64,000 nt of DNA from Saprospiraceae bacterium. GTDB lineage: Bacteria; Bacteroidota; Bacteroidia; Chitinophagales; Saprospiraceae. Location: contig JADJLQ010000001.1 in NCBI GenBank assembly GCA_016709995.1, positions 1,088,001 to 1,152,000 on the forward strand. Direction: 5' to 3'. Below the pieces are notes generated by a model. It ran no database searches. It saw nothing but the letters and a program-made list of their open reading frames with translations, and was not told the origin of the DNA. Positions 45,516 to 54,753 of the stretch are shown here, in pieces (within the stretch, counting starts at the first letter, position 1; each line of letters opens with the position of its first letter). Position numbers and translations under genes: made by a program.

Positions 45516-45907
45516 AATGCAGGGCAGTAGATATACTCCGACTTAGTTAATGAAACCTATAGTTCCGCTTTCAATTAATGGTGCAATCTAAATATCGTAG
45601 ATACTTATGAGTTCCGAAAATTTGTTCGTAGTGACTCTTAAGTAATGAGGATGCTTTTTTAATGGGAATCGAGATAATAATGCTGCCAGTTGACCCTATT
45701 AGTTAAAAAAATCGAACTTACTAGTGTGTCCAATATCAAATTCTACTCATAGAAGTTACATTTTGGCTCATTGGTGGATTTGATCGCATTATTGGTCAAC
45801 CTGCGGTGAACGAAACCTCTTTATCGAACAAAGCCTGGGGTGAACCAAACCTGCCCGGTTGAGCTTATCAGAATGTCGTTTTTAAATCACTTACCTACTA
45901 AGGGAAA
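45516..45907. other. 392-nt gap with an imperfect 19-nt direct repeat
   Basis: No convincing gene or RNA is visible. Two 19-nt copies of CCTGNGGTGAACNAAACCT (17 of 19 identical) start at 45800 and 45834, 34 bp apart. There is no terminator hairpin next to either convergent gene end. Confidence 0.5.
45800..45852 (+). repeat. Two imperfect 19-nt direct repeats, 34-bp period
   Basis: CCTGCGGTGAACGAAACCT (45800-45818) and CCTGGGGTGAACCAAACCT (45834-45852) differ at two positions. Purpose unknown; a protein-binding site or debris of a decayed gene are both possible. Confidence 0.5.
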
Positions 45908-47773
45908 CTACCTTGACCACACATTATTAGCCCCATTTACATCGGCTAATCTTTTGCTAGGATCGATCGCAATGGATTGGATCATGCTCAGAGGTTTGTC
46001 CAGGGTCATCGTATATTTTGGATAAGTCCAGGTCCAGTCAGGTTGTACATGAAGGCTCATCCCTGGCCATTCCGATTTTTTCTCCCCGCGCATCAAATCC
46101 AGGGGTATATACTCATAGGCCCTGGTACCATCCGTATACGTGACTGTGAGGTCTACAGGCATGATAAAGGGCTGGACTTTATTGATCCTGATTTTGGTTT
46201 GATTACCATCCTGGTATACAGAGTCAATAGCCAGATCTATTTGCTTGGTACTATTGACATAATATTCTTTGTACCAGTCGAGCTCTAGGCCACTACCCTT
46301 CTCGAAAATCCGGATAAAGTCGTTGACATTGGGATGTTTGAATTTCCAGGTATTAAAATAGTCCAGCAGGCATTTTTCAAACACCGGCTTACCAATAATG
46401 TACTCCAGTTGGTGCAAGAAGACTTCGCCTTTAGAATAAGCAGCTCTGCCATAGGCAAAATTGGTCGCATAGTGGTCTGAATGGGTGCTGAGGGGTTCTT
46501 CTTTACCACTTTTGGCCAGGCCAAAATATCCTGCATACCCGCCTCCTGCATAGGCATCTGTGCCGTAGAGCTCTGTACTTCCGGGGGCATTCAATTCAGC
46601 AGTGATTTTGTCTTCAGCGTAGCTGGTAAATCCTTCATCCATCCATGGATAAAGACTTTCATTGGTACCCAACACCATCTGGTACCAGCTATGCATAAGC
46701 TCATGGGTGGCTACTCCTACCAGGCCACCCAAGGTGCCTTCACCCATGATGAGCGTGGCCATAGGATATTCCATTCCTCCATCGCCTCCCTGTACGAAAG
46801 CATAATATTTATAAGGGTATTGGCCAAAAGACCTATCCGCAATTTTGAAAACCTGGTTCATGACCTGGGGCAGCTGAGCCCAGGTATCCCTGGTCTTGTC
46901 ATTTTCCTGGAAGAAAAAATTCATCTCGATGCCACCATCATTGACTAGTTTGGTGTGCTTGTATTCTGGATCGGCAGCCCACATAAAATCATGCACATTG
47001 GGCGCTTTAAAATGCCATAGGAGCTTTTCACCAGACGGGAGTTTGAGTTTGTCACCAGGGTTTTCGTAACCATACCCGACTTCTTTGGCATTTTGAATGT
47101 ATCCACCTGCCGCTATGAGATATTTTTTGTCCATATGGATCTTGACATCGAAATCACCCCAGACACCATAAAATTCGCGGGCTACATAGGGATTGGCGTG
47201 CCATCCCTGGTAATCATATTCACACAGCTTGGGATACCATTGACTCATGGAATAAGCGATGCCTTCACGGTTGTTTCTACCGGTCCTTCTGATTTGGATG
47301 GGGACCTGGGCTTTAAACTTCATGTCAAGCCTGGTTTTTGACTTGCCTTTGATAGGGGCTGCCAGTTGGACTTCAAGGATGGTACCTTCGACCTGGTATT
47401 TTAACGGGATTCCGTTTTGTGTGAGTGAAAGGATCTGCTGGTAGCCTATTTCATCCGGCTTGAGTTTGGATATCCGGTCTCTCACGCGACCATCAGGATC
47501 GGGCAGATTTAAAGATCGTACATCCATACTGCTACCAGGCTGGAATGCATTGTAATATAAGTGGTAATAGATTTTGTCCAGGGTCTCCGGCGAATTATTA
47601 TAATACACTATTTTCTGAGTGCCGGTAAACTGATGCAGATTCGCATCAAAGTCAATCTCCATTTGGTAGCTGATGCGTTGCTGCCACCGATCAGGCTGAG
47701 CAATAGAAATTACATTCATTGCCGTAAAAAAAACAATTAAAAGTCTAGTCATGGATTCAAATATACCAATCAT
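45908..47773 (-). CDS. Secreted M1 family metallopeptidase
   Basis: This 621-aa zinc aminopeptidase-like protein is a second M1 enzyme, distinct from the LTA4-hydrolase-like one. A signal peptide ends near ISIAQ; start ATG 47773 and ATG 47752 are both possible. The N-terminal beta domain is followed by the exopeptidase motif GGMEY at 332-336 (family norm GAMEN) and HELMH at 357-361 with Glu380 in WMDEGFTSYAE. The C-terminal domain lacks the LTA4-hydrolase helical repeat. It is probably periplasmic or surface-bound. It lies about 60 nt downstream of a GNAT gene on the same strand. Confidence 0.92.
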   Translation of the reverse strand: MIGIFESMTRLLIVFFTAMNVISIAQPDRWQQRISYQMEIDFDANLHQFTGTQKIVYYNNSPETLDKIYYHLYYNAFQPGSSMDVRSLNLPDPDGRVRDRISKLKPDEIGYQQILSLTQNGIPLKYQVEGTILEVQLAAPIKGKSKTRLDMKFKAQVPIQIRRTGRNNREGIAYSMSQWYPKLCEYDYQGWHANPYVAREFYGVWGDFDVKIHMDKKYLIAAGGYIQNAKEVGYGYENPGDKLKLPSGEKLLWHFKAPNVHDFMWAADPEYKHTKLVNDGGIEMNFFFQENDKTRDTWAQLPQVMNQVFKIADRSFGQYPYKYYAFVQGGDGGMEYPMATLIMGEGTLGGLVGVATHELMHSWYQMVLGTNESLYPWMDEGFTSYAEDKITAELNAPGSTELYGTDAYAGGGYAGYFGLAKSGKEEPLSTHSDHYATNFAYGRAAYSKGEVFLHQLEYIIGKPVFEKCLLDYFNTWKFKHPNVNDFIRIFEKGSGLELDWYKEYYVNSTKQIDLAIDSVYQDGNQTKIRINKVQPFIMPVDLTVTYTDGTRAYEYIPLDLMRGEKKSEWPGMSLHVQPDWTWTYPKYTMTLDKPLSMIQSIAIDPSKRLADVNGANNVWSR

Positions 47774-47834
47774 TGCAAAATAATATATCCCCCTCTATAA
47801 ATCTGTCCAGAAAATCGTGTTGTCCATGCGGAAA

Positions 47835-48350
47835 TCAGAGACAAATTTTTTTCTCAAAACAATTGCACATGATATCATCAGGAGGATAATAACAATAGCC
47901 TATCGCTTCGTGATAATGAAGTTTTCGATACAATTTTTGTGAATAAGTATTGCCTAAAAAAGCATCCAGCCGGATGACTTCATAGCCATGATCTTCAGCA
48001 TACTTTTCTGAAAAAGCAATCATGTACCTGGCCAAGCCCCGACCCTGATGATCCGGATCCACACAGAGTCGGTGGATGACCAATACCCTATCGGATGGAT
48101 ACGCCCAGTGAATAGCATTGAACTTTTCATCCTGATCACTATCGAGCGTGACCGTAGCGATGACGACCTCTTGGACCCGGATGACCCAGGTCACGCCATC
48201 TCTAATATTATTTCGCAACATCCCTGGCGAAGGATAATTATCATCCCATTGGTGAATGCCGATGCTCTCTAAATGGCGAGTGCATTTTTTATACAAATGC
48301 AGAATGGATTCATAATCGGTCATGGATGCCTTGATGATAGAATAGTCCAT
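47835..48350 (-). CDS. GNAT N-acetyltransferase
   Basis: This 171-aa acetyl-CoA-dependent transferase has the family's motif A as VDPDHQGRGLARYM after the strand VLVIHRLC, and motif B around LDAFLGNTYSQKLYRKLHY. This combination occurs in many small-molecule or protein acetylases. The substrate is unknown. It is divergent from the DUF6580-like membrane protein with about 55 nt between. Confidence 0.88.
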   Translation of the reverse strand: MDYSIIKASMTDYESILHLYKKCTRHLESIGIHQWDDNYPSPGMLRNNIRDGVTWVIRVQEVVIATVTLDSDQDEKFNAIHWAYPSDRVLVIHRLCVDPDHQGRGLARYMIAFSEKYAEDHGYEVIRLDAFLGNTYSQKLYRKLHYHEAIGYCYYPPDDIMCNCFEKKICL

Positions 48351-48406
48351 CTGTGGTTAAATGCTAATTTTAAAGTAATTTTACACAATATTTAATATTT
48401 AATTCA

Positions 48407-48982
48407 TTGAAAACACAGCTTAAAAATATTTCTTCGCTCAATCTGATCACCGGCCTCTTGCTCGCAGGCATTTTTAGCAGGATGATCCCACACGTACCCA
48501 ACTTTACGGCAGTTGGCGCTACAGCTTTATTTGCCGGAGCCATGTTGAGACCAGGATGGTTGTCAATGGCCTTACCCTTAATGATTCTTTGGTTGTCTGA
48601 TCTTTTTCTCAATAACGGGATGTATAAAAATATGTATCCTGAGTCTTATACCGGTTGGGTGTGGATGGGCAATATCTGGGTTTATATTGGGTTTGCTTTG
48701 ATCGTTGGGATTGGTAGATTATCGATCAAAAAAATCGGTTTTCAAAATATATTTGTTGGCAGCTTACTCTCTTCTGTCGTTTTTTTCCTGCTCTCTAATT
48801 TTGGTGTTTGGTATCATAGCCTTGTATGGCCACAGACCGGTGCGGGATTAGTAGGATGTTATGCTTTTGCAGTGCCTTATTTTTGGAATACGCTGGCCGG
48901 GGATTTGATTTTTAGTGGTCTGATATTTGGGGTTTATGCGTATGTATCTGAAAGGGGGACAAATCTTGTAGCTGAGAGTTGA
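48407..48982 (+). CDS. DUF6580-type integral membrane protein
   Basis: This 191-aa protein has about five membrane spans and resembles the ECF-substrate-component-like DUF6580 family (RMIPHVPNFTAVGATALFAGA near the start is typical). It begins at TTG 48407: the next in-frame ATG falls after the first membrane segment and inside conserved sequence. The ligand is unknown. No ECF ATPase is adjacent, as usual for this family. Palindromic repeats lie just downstream. Confidence 0.75.
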   Translation: MKTQLKNISSLNLITGLLLAGIFSRMIPHVPNFTAVGATALFAGAMLRPGWLSMALPLMILWLSDLFLNNGMYKNMYPESYTGWVWMGNIWVYIGFALIVGIGRLSIKKIGFQNIFVGSLLSSVVFFLLSNFGVWYHSLVWPQTGAGLVGCYAFAVPYFWNTLAGDLIFSGLIFGVYAYVSERGTNLVAES

Positions 48983-49050
48983 TAAGGGGCAAGCAAAGGA
49001 TTTTTATTCATCCCGTATTTTACTAAAGTGGTTTGAGGAGTACACAGGCG

Positions 49051-49183
49051 CTCCCGAAGCCTCGGGAGACGCTAATACTTGCTTAATGGCAGGAAGGCGC
49101 AAAGAAATTTTTATCCACTCCGAACTATGCTCACGTGGTGTGGGCGAGCTCCCAAAGCCTCGGGAGCAGCAAAGAAATTTTTA
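49051..49183. repeat. Cluster of REP-like palindromes and a 15-nt direct repeat
   Basis: Two near-identical hairpins, CTCCCGAAGCCTCGGGAG at 49051-49068 (perfect 7-bp stem, AGCC loop) and CTCCCAAAGCCTCGGGAG at 49149-49166, lie 98 bp apart. GCAAAGAAATTTTTA occurs at 49099-49113 and again at 49169-49183, next to the second hairpin. The block sits between a membrane protein and a GNAT gene and does not encode a credible protein. It resembles interspersed palindromic elements; no transposase is nearby. Confidence 0.65.
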
Positions 49184-49199
49184 ACTAGGCGGAAGATCT

Positions 49200-50021
49200 T
49201 TACCCCAAATTACCCCCAACTCTTCCAAATATCCACTCCGGCCTATACGCTGGTGGTTTTCCCAGAACCATCCTGTATGCTTTTCTGTAAGGCGATTTAT
49301 TTATTTTCGAGAGATAATCATGAGCGAAGGTATTATCATCTGGAAGCACAAGCCGATTATTTTTCTGAATATGATTATTCATCAATTCCAGTCCAATGGC
49401 TGAGGATTTGCTGATGATCCACCCATCACCTAATGAAGGTATGGACATCGCTATTAATTTATTTTTTTCTACCATGATCTGCGCCTCGGGCAAATAATTT
49501 TGCAATAACCTGGCGCGGTTTTCCCCTGTAACTTGTCTGTCAAAATCCAACATAGCGCAATGATAATCAGTGTGATATGGTGATAATAGTAATGAAGATG
49601 CCTCCGCCATAAAGTCATCCCATTTATAAAAAGAGTACTCTCCCTGAATCTTAAATCCCAACTTTTTATAAACCGGAAAACCCATCTCCGTGGCCAGCAA
49701 TGAAATACCTGTGACTTTATCCCGGACCAAATCTATCAGCGCCTGGGTAAGCGCGGTCCCAAAGCCTTGATTTTGATGGGTGGACCTAATGATAATTTGA
49801 GTTAACCAGGCAGAATTTTGAAATAAAATGACATTGCCAATCCCAATGACCTGGTTTTGGAGGACTAATTTCATAGGATGACTAAACCACCATGTTGTGT
49901 AAAGCTTATATGCAGTCTTTATGTCAGGCCAATCTGTTGGTTGAAAGTCAGCCACCCAAACCAAATCTGCATCCGTCATGGGCACTATTACAGCCCCTCC
50001 TAGCTGCTCCTGGGCTGCCAT
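49200..50021 (-). CDS. GNAT acetyltransferase with extra C-terminal half
   Basis: This 273-aa protein has a GNAT domain in the first 140 residues: QIIIRSTHQNQGFGTALTQALID is the acetyl-CoA loop and GFPVYKKLGFKIQGEYSFYKW the C-terminal GNAT block. The second half resembles the substrate-lid/sterol-carrier-like C-domain seen in two-domain GNATs, but has no firm motif. The ATG overlaps the end of pduO-type gene by 22 nt, so it is the last gene of the coaD-pruA-pduO run. The substrate is unknown. Confidence 0.82.
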   Translation of the reverse strand: MAAQEQLGGAVIVPMTDADLVWVADFQPTDWPDIKTAYKLYTTWWFSHPMKLVLQNQVIGIGNVILFQNSAWLTQIIIRSTHQNQGFGTALTQALIDLVRDKVTGISLLATEMGFPVYKKLGFKIQGEYSFYKWDDFMAEASSLLLSPYHTDYHCAMLDFDRQVTGENRARLLQNYLPEAQIMVEKNKLIAMSIPSLGDGWIISKSSAIGLELMNNHIQKNNRLVLPDDNTFAHDYLSKINKSPYRKAYRMVLGKPPAYRPEWIFGRVGGNLG

Positions 50022-50548
50022 TTTATTTCTTTTACTACCTGATCTTTAGCTATCCAGCGACTCAGTACAAAGAAATAATCAGAGAGCCTGTTGATATAGG
50101 TGATGATCAATATTTCTACGGCCTCCTGCTCATGCAAAGCCATTATCCGGCGCTCGGCCCTACGGCATATGGTCCTGGTGATATGCGCCTCACTGACCAG
50201 TCTATGACCTCCAGGCAATACAAAATGTTTTAAGGGCTCCAATTCATTGGTCAGCAGATCGATCTCCAATTCGAGTCTGGATATATCTGCAGGAGTAATA
50301 TCCGGAGTAGGCATGTTTTGGCCGGGCTCTGAAGCGAGATTGGCTCCAATCGTAAATAATCTATCCTGAATTTCTTTCAACATGGTGCGATGATTTTCGA
50401 CCATCAAGCCGTCCCTCAAGAGCCCGACCCAGGCATTGAGCTCGTCTACGGTACCATAGGCTTCTATGCGGATATGGTGTTTGGGTAGCCTGGCTCCACC
50501 ATAGAGTGAGGTCATGCCCTGATCTCCGGTCTTGGTATAAATTTTCAT
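50000..50548 (-). CDS. Cob(I)alamin adenosyltransferase (PduO/MMAB type)
   Basis: This 182-aa enzyme transfers the adenosyl group of ATP to cob(I)alamin to make coenzyme B12. I start at ATG 50548 (MKIYTKTGDQG); the longer frame to 50734 runs through the end of pruA with no conservation. The ATP site is KIYTKTGDQGMTSLYGG, with GTVDELNAWVG, and the helical end CRRAERRIMAL and YINRLSDYFFVLSRW carries the conserved Arg and Asn. It follows pruA by 7 nt. Adenosylcobalamin users are not in the window. Confidence 0.93.
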   Translation of the reverse strand: MKIYTKTGDQGMTSLYGGARLPKHHIRIEAYGTVDELNAWVGLLRDGLMVENHRTMLKEIQDRLFTIGANLASEPGQNMPTPDITPADISRLELEIDLLTNELEPLKHFVLPGGHRLVSEAHITRTICRRAERRIMALHEQEAVEILIITYINRLSDYFFVLSRWIAKDQVVKEIKWQPRSS

Positions 50549-50555
50549 GGTTTTG

Positions 50556-52184
50556 CTAATCTTTGGCCATCCAGGGATATCGATAATCGTGAGGCGGGTT
50601 GAAATTTTCCTTGATAGTACGCGGTGACACCCATCGCAGCAGATTGAGGATAGAACCTGCCTTATCATTGGTGCCACTGGCTCGTGCTCCTCCAAATGGT
50701 TGTTGATCCACAACAGCACCGGTAGGCTTGTCATTTAAATAAAAATTACCTGCGGCATGGCGTAGCCTGTGAGTGGCGTCGATGATGACATTTTTGTCCC
50801 TGGCAAAGACAGCCCCTGTCAAAGCATAAGGTGATGTTTTGTCTACCAGTTCCAGGGTCTGATCGTAGGCTTTATCCTCATATACATATATTGTAAGCAC
50901 AGGTCCGAAGATCTCTTCGACCATGGTTTTGTACTGGGGGGCAGTGGTTTGAATGATAGTAGGCTTGATAAAATAACCTTCAGTTTTGTCAAAGGTACCT
51001 CCAGATATGATGGAAGCTTGCGAAGAGCGCTTCGCATGTTTGATATAGCCGGTGATCTTGTCAAAAGCTTTTTCATCAATCACGGCATTGACAAAATTGG
51101 AAAAATCCAGCGGCGAACCCATCATCATACTCTCCACATCTTCCAATAAATATTTTTTGATTGATTTCCACAGCGAAGCTGGTAGATAAGCCCTGGAGGC
51201 GGCTGAACATTTTTGACCCTGGTACTCAAACGCACCACGAGCCAGGGCCACTGCTACCGCTCTTGGGTCAGCAGAAGGGTGTGCCAGTACAAAATCTTTA
51301 CCTCCGGTCTCTCCCACAATCCGCGGATAAGATCTGTAATTAGAGATATTGGCCCCAATAGTTTTCCACAAATATTGGAATACCTGGGTACTTCCTGTAA
51401 AATGAAGCCCTGCAAAATCAGGATGGGCAAAAACTACAGCACCCAGCGAAGGGCCATCAACAGTCACCATATTGATAACTCCCGGAGGCAAGCCTGCTGC
51501 TTCTAAAACTTCCATGATAATGCTGGCCGAATACAGTTGAGTTTCCGCCGGTTTCCAGACGACTGTATTACCCAGGAGCGCCGGGGCACAAGGCAGATTG
51601 CCTGCTATAGAAGTAAAATTGAAAGGGGTGATGGCTACTACAAAACCCTCCAATGGTCGATATTCCAGCCTGTTCCAAATGCCAGGGGCACTGGAAGGTT
51701 GTACCTCATAAATTTCCTTCATGTACCTAACGTTAAAACGAAGAAAATCAGCGAGTTCCGCTACAGCATCGATCTCCGACTGATAGATGTTTTTGGATTG
51801 ACACAGCATGGTGGCTGCATTCATTTTTTGGCGGTATGGGCCACTGAGTAGGTCAGCAGCTTTGAGAAATATGGCTGCCCGATCATACCAGGGCATGCGT
51901 TCCCAATCGTTTTTTGCTTGCAAAGCTGATTTGATTGCTTTTGATACATGGTCTTTGGTCCCCAGGTAGTGGTATCCAAGGATTTGCTGATGGTCATGAG
52001 GCGATCGCATTGGAACAGGCGTCCCATAAGCCAGTTTTTGAGTACCAATGCTCATCTTAACTTCTTTAGTAGTAGACAAAGCCAGGTCGAGGGCAGATTT
52101 GATATCTTCTCTTTCCTTTGATCCAGGGGTATAAGCCAGGATTGGCTCATTAGTGACCGGGGGTAAAATATAATTGCCTTGCAT
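50556..52184 (-). CDS. pruA: L-glutamate gamma-semialdehyde (P5C) dehydrogenase
   Basis: This 542-aa NAD enzyme oxidises glutamate semialdehyde to glutamate, the second step of proline breakdown. Aldehyde dehydrogenase landmarks are present: TPFNFTSIAGNLPCAPALLGN, FTGST near 263, catalytic Glu291 in GETGGKD and Cys326 in GQKCSAASR. The size and N-terminal start fit the single-function P5CDH of Bacteroidota. It lies 4 nt after coaD in a four-gene run. No proline dehydrogenase is in the window. Confidence 0.94.
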   Translation of the reverse strand: MQGNYILPPVTNEPILAYTPGSKEREDIKSALDLALSTTKEVKMSIGTQKLAYGTPVPMRSPHDHQQILGYHYLGTKDHVSKAIKSALQAKNDWERMPWYDRAAIFLKAADLLSGPYRQKMNAATMLCQSKNIYQSEIDAVAELADFLRFNVRYMKEIYEVQPSSAPGIWNRLEYRPLEGFVVAITPFNFTSIAGNLPCAPALLGNTVVWKPAETQLYSASIIMEVLEAAGLPPGVINMVTVDGPSLGAVVFAHPDFAGLHFTGSTQVFQYLWKTIGANISNYRSYPRIVGETGGKDFVLAHPSADPRAVAVALARGAFEYQGQKCSAASRAYLPASLWKSIKKYLLEDVESMMMGSPLDFSNFVNAVIDEKAFDKITGYIKHAKRSSQASIISGGTFDKTEGYFIKPTIIQTTAPQYKTMVEEIFGPVLTIYVYEDKAYDQTLELVDKTSPYALTGAVFARDKNVIIDATHRLRHAAGNFYLNDKPTGAVVDQQPFGGARASGTNDKAGSILNLLRWVSPRTIKENFNPPHDYRYPWMAKD

Positions 52185-52188
52185 AAGA

Positions 52189-52653
52189 TTAACGTATTTT
52201 TAAATGAACTTCCTTAGGAATGAATGGACTGGCATCTCCGCCTCCACTGATGATTTCACGCACGATAGTACTGCTGATATGGGCTACTTCCGGGCTACTG
52301 ATAAAGAATATTGTTTCCAATCCTTTTGCCAGGGTCTGATTGACTTGAGAGATGGTTTTCTCGTAATCAAAATCGCTTCCATTCCTCAGTCCTCTGACCA
52401 AATAGTCTGCAGAAATCTTTTGAGCATATTCCGCAGTCAGTCCATCAAAAAAATCTACTACAATCTTGGGTTCCCCCTCAAAAACATCTCTGATCCACTG
52501 CATACGATCTTCCAGGCTGTACAGCGATTTTTTCTGCGTGTTGGTGCCGATGGCTATGATAAACCGGTCAAAAAGCGGTAATGCTTTATAGACAATATCT
52601 ACATGACCTATCGTGATAGGGTCGAAAGAACCCGGAAATACAGCTATTCGCAT
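52189..52653 (-). CDS. coaD: Phosphopantetheine adenylyltransferase
   Basis: This 154-aa enzyme makes dephospho-CoA from 4'-phosphopantetheine and ATP. The nucleotidyltransferase (T/H)xGH motif appears as TIGH at 14-17 after AVFPGSFDP. VRGLRNGSDFDYE and the ISSTIVREI end are intact. It is the first gene of the run with pruA, pduO-type and GNAT genes. Confidence 0.96.
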   Translation of the reverse strand: MRIAVFPGSFDPITIGHVDIVYKALPLFDRFIIAIGTNTQKKSLYSLEDRMQWIRDVFEGEPKIVVDFFDGLTAEYAQKISADYLVRGLRNGSDFDYEKTISQVNQTLAKGLETIFFISSPEVAHISSTIVREIISGGGDASPFIPKEVHLKIR

Positions 52654-52759
52654 ACTTAAATCAAGTTTTATTCAACCTCAATGATAACCCAAAAATAATT
52701 ATTATTCATCCAATCTCTTTCCGGACCTGGATTCAGAAGTAAAATCTATATTTATCGGC

Positions 52760-54190
52760 ATGTTAGAAAGATTGCATCAATTAGAGCTTGCATCAGCTGC
52801 TCTGGAGCCTTCGCGCGAGTTGCGCAATGAATGGTTAGATTCCTGGCATAATTATTTAAATGATTTTATGGATGAAATGGAAGACAAGCCCACCTTCGTC
52901 GAAGGCCAAATCTCCCAACTCAAAGAATTTAAGGTATCTGAAGCGCCTAAGTCCCTTCATACATTATTGAATATCTTCAAAACCGAAGTGAATCACTTTG
53001 GTATCAACCCAGCCTCCGGAGGACACCTTGGGTATATTCCAGGAGGAGGGATCTATGCCAGTAGCCTGGGAGATATGATGGCTGCTGTCAGCAATCGATA
53101 TGCCGGAATATTTTTTTCTAATCCCGGAGCAGTGATTATGGAAAACCAACTCATACGATGGATGTGCGAGGTGATGGGTTACCCAGAGACAGCTCATGGC
53201 AATATCACTTCCGGGGGATCTATTGCCAACCTGATCGGTATAGTGAGTGCCAGGGACTCTAAGGGACTACACCGGCTCAATCTGCATCAGGCGGTCATAT
53301 ACACTACAGGACAGATACACCATTGTGTTCATAAAGCGGTGAGAATCGCAGGCTTAAGAGAATCAATAGCCCGCACCGTCCCTATGGATGATCAATATAA
53401 AATGGATATAACCGCTTTAAAAAGTCTGATCCTGTCTGATATTCAGGCAGGATTAACTCCATTTATGGTCATAGCTTCGGCCGGAACTACAGATACCGGG
53501 TCCATCGATCCTTTGGATGCCATCGCCGACCTTTGCGATCAACATGATATCTGGTTTCATATAGATGCAGCCTATGGTGGATTTTTTAATTTGTTGGACC
53601 AATGCAAACCACTTTTGAAAGGCATCGAGCGTAGCCAGTCTATCGCCATAGACCCGCATAAAGGACTGTTTTTGCCATATGGTATCGGTACAGTATTGTT
53701 TAAAAATCCTCAGGCGGTCCTGCAGAGCCACCATTACCGTGCGAATTATATGAAGGACGCATTTGATACTGATTTTGATGAATGGAATCCCTGTGATCTT
53801 TCACCAGAACTTACCAAACACTTTAGGGGTCCACGCATGTGGGTGCCACTCCATTTACACGGCCTGGCCCCATTCAAAGCTGCGCTGGAAGAAAAAATAC
53901 TCTTAGCCCAATATTTTTATGATCGGGTGCAGGAATTAGGGTTTGAAGTAGGCCCTCCGCCCATGTTGAGTATCGTCATTTTCAGATTTAACCCTAAAGA
54001 CAAAGACCCCAATGAATTTAATGAAAGATTGATGGAAGCTGTGCGAGCGGATGGGAGAGTATTCTTTTCCTCCACGTGGATCAATGACCAGGTGTGGATT
54101 CGATGCGCTGTGCTGGGATTCAGAACTCACAAAATAACGATGGACAAAGGCTTGGCTATGTTGCAGGATATCTTACTTAAACTGAAGTAA
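52760..54190 (+). CDS. PLP-dependent group II amino acid decarboxylase
   Basis: This 476-aa cytosolic PLP enzyme is related to aromatic-L-amino-acid/glutamate decarboxylases. The cofactor Lys is 301 in IAIDPHKGLFLPYG, the Asp holding the ring is 269 in WFHIDAAYGG, and the stacking His region is QIHHCVHKAVR. A long helical N-terminus and HLGYIPGGGIY fit the family. The substrate (tryptophan, tyrosine, DOPA or another) cannot be assigned. A TATATTTA element ends just before the start (52749-52756). It is convergent with the secreted unknown, with an 8-nt gap. Confidence 0.92.
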   Translation: MLERLHQLELASAALEPSRELRNEWLDSWHNYLNDFMDEMEDKPTFVEGQISQLKEFKVSEAPKSLHTLLNIFKTEVNHFGINPASGGHLGYIPGGGIYASSLGDMMAAVSNRYAGIFFSNPGAVIMENQLIRWMCEVMGYPETAHGNITSGGSIANLIGIVSARDSKGLHRLNLHQAVIYTTGQIHHCVHKAVRIAGLRESIARTVPMDDQYKMDITALKSLILSDIQAGLTPFMVIASAGTTDTGSIDPLDAIADLCDQHDIWFHIDAAYGGFFNLLDQCKPLLKGIERSQSIAIDPHKGLFLPYGIGTVLFKNPQAVLQSHHYRANYMKDAFDTDFDEWNPCDLSPELTKHFRGPRMWVPLHLHGLAPFKAALEEKILLAQYFYDRVQELGFEVGPPPMLSIVIFRFNPKDKDPNEFNERLMEAVRADGRVFFSSTWINDQVWIRCAVLGFRTHKITMDKGLAMLQDILLKLK

Positions 54191-54198
54191 AACTTACC

Positions 54199-54753
54199 TC
54201 ACTTCCTCACCCTACTCAATTCTAAAAATTGGAATGAGTCCAAAAAAGCAAAAGTCCTGAGATCGTCATCTTTTCGAAGATCACCTGCTACAATAAGACT
54301 GTAAAATCGATTGCCCGCCACGAAAGCTTTGGTTTTGAGGAATTTATTTTTTCCAAATTCGATCTTCCAAAACCAGCCCGGATACCCAAACTGTGTGATC
54401 TCCGATTCATATTTTTTGGTTCCATGGACGCTGGCCACAGACTCTTCGATGGTCGATTGGAAAAATTCTTTTAACAAGTCAGCGGAATCCGAATGCACCG
54501 TGCCTTCAGGATAATCACAAAAAGATATTTGATAGGTCATGAAGCTGTCTCTCGCATGGAGAGTATGGTACATCACCGGACCTATTTCTGTGGAGATGGT
54601 GTCTATAGTTGAAAGGTAATCTTCCGGCATCAATACTTTAAAATTGCCTTCACTGACGATGACCCCGGATTGAGCATACAAAGCTAATGGGAGGAAACTT
54701 GAGCTTATTCCGGATAATATCAGGATTGCTAATATTTTTGTCTTATGATACAT
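54199..54753 (-). CDS. Secreted protein of unknown function
   Basis: This 184-aa protein has a clear signal peptide (ending near ALYAQ) and a globular mature part, with YPGWFWKIEFGK and FYSLIVAGDLRKDDDLRTFAFLDSF as its most ordered stretches. These recall the small secreted DUF1795/PsbP-like folds, but I cannot assign a family. Its start codon region overlaps that of the divergent WG-repeat lipoprotein by 9 nt. Confidence 0.7.
   Translation of the reverse strand: MYHKTKILAILILSGISSSFLPLALYAQSGVIVSEGNFKVLMPEDYLSTIDTISTEIGPVMYHTLHARDSFMTYQISFCDYPEGTVHSDSADLLKEFFQSTIEESVASVHGTKKYESEITQFGYPGWFWKIEFGKNKFLKTKAFVAGNRFYSLIVAGDLRKDDDLRTFAFLDSFQFLELSRVRK

Noticed and set aside
49079..49414. Plus-strand 111-codon frame across the palindromic repeats
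   Set aside because: It runs antisense into the GNAT gene, has no conserved composition, and includes the hairpins.
50549..50734. N-terminal 62-residue extension of the cobalamin adenosyltransferase
   Set aside because: It runs in the opposite phase through the end of pruA and has no similarity to the family, which starts at the KIYTKTGD motif.
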